DNA of 7,312 nucleotides from Bilophila wadsworthia ATCC 49260 (GTDB lineage: Bacteria; Desulfobacterota; Desulfovibrionia; Desulfovibrionales; Desulfovibrionaceae): assembly GCF_000701705.1 (NCBI RefSeq), contig NZ_JNJP01000128.1:1-7312 (forward strand). The letters run 5' to 3'. How positions within the stretch are numbered: the first letter of the stretch is position 1; each line of letters starts with the position of its first letter. Positions 4,661 to 7,312 of the stretch are shown here, in pieces. Position numbers and translations under genes: made by a program. Below the pieces are notes generated by a model that was not told the DNA's origin, ran no database searches, and saw only the letters and a program-made list of their open reading frames with translations.

Positions 4661-5743
4661 ATGGCTGAACTTTCTCCCGCGTCCGCCGGGGATGCCGTTG
4701 CGCGTCTGCTGGCGGCCGCCGGGCCGATCCTGAGCCTCGACATAGGCAGCGGGACGCAGGATGTCCTGTTGGCACTGCCCGGCGAACGGGCCGAAAATTG
4801 GCCCCGTTTCGTCCTGCCCTCCCCCGCGCTCGGCATCGCCGACCGCATCCGCCGCCACACAGCCGCCGGTCGCCCCGTCTGGCTGTACGGGCACAACATG
4901 GGCGGCGGTTTCGCCGTCGCCGTTCAGGAACAAGTGGCAGCCGGTCTCGCCCCCGCCGCTTCTCCTGATGCGGCCCTCGCCCTGCACGACAATCCCGAAC
5001 GCGTAAAGGCGCAGGGCGTCTCCATTACGCCGTCCTGCCCCAAAGGATACGCCGCCGTTCCGCTGGCCGACTACGAGCCCGGTTTCTGGGACGGCCTCCT
5101 CAGCGCCGCCGGGCTTCCCAAACCCTCCCTCGTCGTTGCCGCCGCACAGGATCACGGGCACCATCCCGAAGGCAACCGCGTCGGGCGCTTCAACCTCTGG
5201 CGCGCCCTGCTCACTGAAACGCAGGGTGATCCCGCCCGCTGGCTGTACGACACGCCCCCCGCGCCCTGCACCAGGCTCAACGCCCTCCAGCAATGCACGG
5301 GCGGGCCTGTGGCGGATACCGCCACGGCCGCCGTCCTCGGCGCGCTCGCCGCGCCGGAAGTCGCCAAGCGCAGCCAGCGCCAAGGCGTTACGGTGGTCAA
5401 CGTGGGCAACAGCCATGTTGCGGCGTTCCTCGTCTTCAAGGGGCGCATTCTCGGCGTCTATGAGCACCACACCGGAATGCTGGATACCGACGCCCTGCTG
5501 TTCGATCTCAAGGAATTCGGTTTCGGCTGGCTTCCCGACGAACAGGTGCGCGCCAAAGGCGGGCACGGCTGCGCGTTCCTTGCGCCTCTGCCTCCTGAAG
5601 CGGAAGGCTTTGCCCCGACCTTCGCGGTCGGGCCGCGCCGCGAGATGCTGCTGGGGCACGCCCAATTCATCGCCCCGCACGGCGACATGATGATTGCGGG
5701 CTGCCACGGGCTGCTGCACGGCCTTGCGCTGCGAGAAGCATAA
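4661..5743 (+). CDS. DUF1786 family protein (ASKHA-like phosphate-loop motifs)
   Basis: This 360-residue, probably cytoplasmic protein resembles the DUF1786 family, which some databases label a putative pyruvate formate-lyase activating protein. It lacks the CxxxCxxC cluster motif of true radical-SAM activases, so that label should not be trusted. LSLDIGSGTQDVLL (24-37) looks like the phosphate-1 loop of the actin/Hsp70/sugar-kinase fold, and VTVVNVGNSHVAAFLV (243-258) like phosphate 2. A glycine-rich C-terminal block HGDMMIAGCHGLLHG (340-354) sits where an adenosine motif could be. Other conserved-looking blocks are LYGHNMGGG (75-83) and the His-rich AAQDHGHHPEGN (161-172). An ATPase or kinase role is my inference. 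AAGGA lies 8 bases before the ATG; only 2 bases separate it from the preceding small gene. A gene-end hairpin follows the stop. Confidence 0.85.
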   Translation: MAELSPASAGDAVARLLAAAGPILSLDIGSGTQDVLLALPGERAENWPRFVLPSPALGIADRIRRHTAAGRPVWLYGHNMGGGFAVAVQEQVAAGLAPAASPDAALALHDNPERVKAQGVSITPSCPKGYAAVPLADYEPGFWDGLLSAAGLPKPSLVVAAAQDHGHHPEGNRVGRFNLWRALLTETQGDPARWLYDTPPAPCTRLNALQQCTGGPVADTATAAVLGALAAPEVAKRSQRQGVTVVNVGNSHVAAFLVFKGRILGVYEHHTGMLDTDALLFDLKEFGFGWLPDEQVRAKGGHGCAFLAPLPPEAEGFAPTFAVGPRREMLLGHAQFIAPHGDMMIAGCHGLLHGLALREA

Positions 5744-5751
5744 TGGTTTGA

Positions 5752-5807
5752 TTGGGGAAGGGGAGGAGAACCTTTCTGTTAAAAAAGGTTCTCCTCCCCT
5801 TCTCCAA
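5752..5807 (+). repeat. Gene-end hairpin, copy 2 (downstream of the DUF1786 gene)
   Basis: Bases 5752-5775 pair with 5784-5807 over 24 bp with a single G-U, leaving an 8-base loop. The 5' arm is purine-rich (TTGGGGAAGGGGAGG, then AGAACCTTT) and the 3' arm pyrimidine-rich. It begins 8 bases after the TAA stop. No U-tract follows. It probably ends or stabilises the small-protein/DUF1786 transcript, which would leave paaK to its own promoter. It shares sequence with the copies at 625-692 and 7250-7303. Confidence 0.85.
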
Positions 5808-5932
5808 CCCCTTTCCCGTCCTTTCCCAAGATTTTTGACTGGTGGGGGACTGCGCGGCGGGAGTTCCGTTGGTGAGGGAATGCTTTTACGGATAGCGTGT
5901 TAACCGTTTTTCAACCCAATACGGATACGAAG

Positions 5933-7231
5933 ATGGATTACTTTGACAAAGCCGAAACATGGGACAGAGCCACGCTGGAAACCGTCCAGTTGGCGCGCCT
6001 GAAAACGACCATTCAGCAAGCCAGCCGCGCGCCTTTCTACGCCAAGCGCCTTGCCGAATCCGGAGTGTCCGCCGACAACCTGCGCTCCCTTGAGGACATC
6101 CGGCGGATTCCCTTTACCAGCAAGGACGATCTCCGCTCCCAGTATCCGTATGGGCTCGCCACGGTTCCGCATTCCGAATTCGTGCGTATGCACTGCTCCA
6201 GCGGCACCACCGGCACCCCGGTAGCCGTTTGCTATACCCAGCCCGACATCAACAGCTGGGCCGATCTCATGGCCCGCTGCCTTTACATGGCGGGCGTACG
6301 CAAGGACGACGTGTTCCAGAACATGTCCGGCTACGGCCTGTTCACGGGCGGCCTCGGCATCCATTTCGGCGCCGAGCGCCTCGGCTGCATGACCATTCCG
6401 GCGGGCGCGGGCAACTCCAAGCGCCAGCTCAAGCTGGTGAAGGATTTCGGGACCACCGTGGCCCACATCCTGCCCTCCTATGCCTTGCATCTCGGCACGA
6501 CCCTGATTGAGGAAGGCGAAGACCCCAAAGCCCTTTCCCTGCGCATCGCCTGTGTGGGCGCGGAGCCCTACACCGAAGAGACGCGCCGCCGCATCGAAGC
6601 CCTGTTCGACATGAAGGTGTACAACTCCTACGGCCTGTCCGAAATGAACGGCCCCGGCGTGGCCTTCGAGTGCCAATACCAGAACGGCCTGCATCTCTGG
6701 GAAGATGCTTATCTGCTGGAAATCATTGATCCGAACACCGGAAAGCTGGTTCCGGACGGCGAAGTGGGCGAACTGGTGCTCACGACCCTGTGCCGCCACG
6801 GGATGCCCATCCTGCGCTACCGGACCCGCGATCTCACCCGGATCATCCCCGGCGACTGTCCCTGCGGCCGCAAGCACCGCCGCATCGACCGCATCCTTGG
6901 CCGCTCCGACGACATGATCATCGTCAAGGGCGTGAACATCTATCCCATGCAGGTCGAGCGCGTGCTCATGGCCTACCCCGAAGTGGGTCAGAACTATGTC
7001 ATCGTCCTTGAGCGCGACGGCCTCAAGGACACCATGAAGGTACAGGTCGAAATCCGCGAGGAGAGCTTTGTGGAAGACATGCGCGTGTTGCGCGGCCTTC
7101 AGGAGACCATCGCCCGCGCCCTCAAGGACGAAATCCTCATCACGCCCAAGGTCGAACTCGTACAGCACAATTCCCTGCCCCGCACCGAAGGCAAAGCCCA
7201 ACGCGTCATCGACAAGCGCGAGAAGAGTTGA
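5933..7231 (+). CDS. paaK: Phenylacetate-CoA ligase family enzyme
   Basis: This adenylate-forming enzyme would convert an aryl-acetate (phenylacetate or indole-/hydroxyphenyl-acetate) with ATP and CoA into the acyl-CoA, AMP and pyrophosphate, in the cytoplasm. The 432 residues match the compact anaerobe-type PaaK length. The ATP loop is SSGTTGTPV (89-97), followed by NSYGLSEMNGPG (231-242), RYRTRDL (295-301) and the hinge GRSDDMIIVKGVNIYP (323-338). The adenylation lysine is Lys421 in LPRTEGKAQRV. CPCGRKH (309-315), with Cys247 earlier, may bind zinc, as suggested for some relatives. I chose the ATG at 5933 because MDYFDKAETW matches the normal start of the family; a GTG at 5897 would add 12 unrelated residues. 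Upstream there is only a weak GGA ribosome binding site. It seems monocistronic, flanked by gene-end hairpins. In anaerobes such ligases often work with indolepyruvate:ferredoxin oxidoreductase, but none is in view. The substrate is uncertain. Confidence 0.95.
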   Translation: MDYFDKAETWDRATLETVQLARLKTTIQQASRAPFYAKRLAESGVSADNLRSLEDIRRIPFTSKDDLRSQYPYGLATVPHSEFVRMHCSSGTTGTPVAVCYTQPDINSWADLMARCLYMAGVRKDDVFQNMSGYGLFTGGLGIHFGAERLGCMTIPAGAGNSKRQLKLVKDFGTTVAHILPSYALHLGTTLIEEGEDPKALSLRIACVGAEPYTEETRRRIEALFDMKVYNSYGLSEMNGPGVAFECQYQNGLHLWEDAYLLEIIDPNTGKLVPDGEVGELVLTTLCRHGMPILRYRTRDLTRIIPGDCPCGRKHRRIDRILGRSDDMIIVKGVNIYPMQVERVLMAYPEVGQNYVIVLERDGLKDTMKVQVEIREESFVEDMRVLRGLQETIARALKDEILITPKVELVQHNSLPRTEGKAQRVIDKREKS

Positions 7232-7249
7232 GGGAAGGGGTTGTGAAGA

Positions 7250-7303
7250 TTGGAGGGGGGAGGGAGAAACTTTCTGGAGAAAGTTTCTCCCTCCCCCCTC
7301 CAA
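7250..7303 (+). repeat. Gene-end hairpin, copy 3 (downstream of paaK)
   Basis: Bases 7250-7274 and 7279-7303 form a perfect 25-bp stem with a 4-base TGGA loop. It starts with TTGGAGG 18 bases after the paaK TGA. The 5' arm is purine-rich and ends GAGAAACTTTC; the 3' arm is its exact complement. It is the longest and cleanest of the three related hairpins. No U-tract is seen before the window ends nine bases later. Confidence 0.88.
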
Positions 7304-7312
7304 ACCTCCCCT

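Noticed and set aside
4475..5719. A 414-codon minus-strand frame opposite the DUF1786 gene
   Set aside because: It is a shadow of the real plus-strand gene with low-complexity Gly/Arg/Ala content and no recognisable motifs.
5822..5896. Possible promoter for paaK (TTGACT and TTGGTG boxes)
   Set aside because: The -35-like boxes are not followed by a credible -10 at the right spacing. A promoter is expected here but I could not place it.
5900..7303. A 467-codon minus-strand frame opposite paaK
   Set aside because: It begins inside the gene-end hairpin and is fully antisense to a gene with complete adenylate-forming enzyme motifs.

Overview
The window is GC-rich chromosomal DNA, apparently from a Gram-negative anaerobe. 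The best guess is a sulfate- or sulfite-reducing member of the Desulfovibrionaceae (Desulfovibrio or Bilophila type). This rests on recognising the small protein at 4260-4658, the DUF1786 protein beside it, a 432-residue PaaK-type ligase, and G/A-rich hairpins at gene ends. It is inferred from recalled family distribution, not from a search.

Layout. Positions 1-315 hold the 5' half of an IS200/IS605-family tnpA (minus strand, cut by the window edge). Its leader is a hairpin that buries the ribosome binding site, and a subterminal end hairpin follows. Positions 316-708 carry no convincing gene but contain a strong intrinsic terminator (495-532) and a gene-end hairpin (625-692), both downstream of trpB. 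Positions 709-1917 (minus) are a complete tryptophan synthase beta chain. Its upstream leader (1953-2086, minus) is a classic transcription attenuator: an 18-codon leader peptide with three consecutive Trp codons, a pause hairpin over the stop codon, an antiterminator pairing, and a 10-bp terminator followed by a T-tract. The leader peptide is too short for ordinary gene calling and is the most informative regulatory element here.

Positions 2227-4121 (plus), divergent from trpB, hold a YedA-like EamA/DMT transporter overlapping by ATGA a gluQ gene (glutamyl-queuosine tRNA-Asp synthetase). Positions 4260-5743 hold a two-gene unit: a 132-residue protein of unknown function, then a 360-residue DUF1786 protein with actin/hexokinase-like phosphate-loop motifs. 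Positions 5933-7231 hold a phenylacetate-CoA ligase family enzyme.

Three long hairpins of one sequence family lie 8-18 bases after the stop codons of trpB, the DUF1786 gene and paaK. Each reads in the direction of the gene it follows, so they look like a dispersed gene-end or terminator element. The transcription units inferred are trpL-trpB (minus), eamA-gluQ, the small protein plus DUF1786, and paaK alone. There is no CRISPR array, tRNA or rRNA. No evident new multi-gene defence or metabolic system was found. The best leads are the attenuator controlling a lone trpB, the hairpin family, and the uncharacterised small protein/DUF1786 pair.
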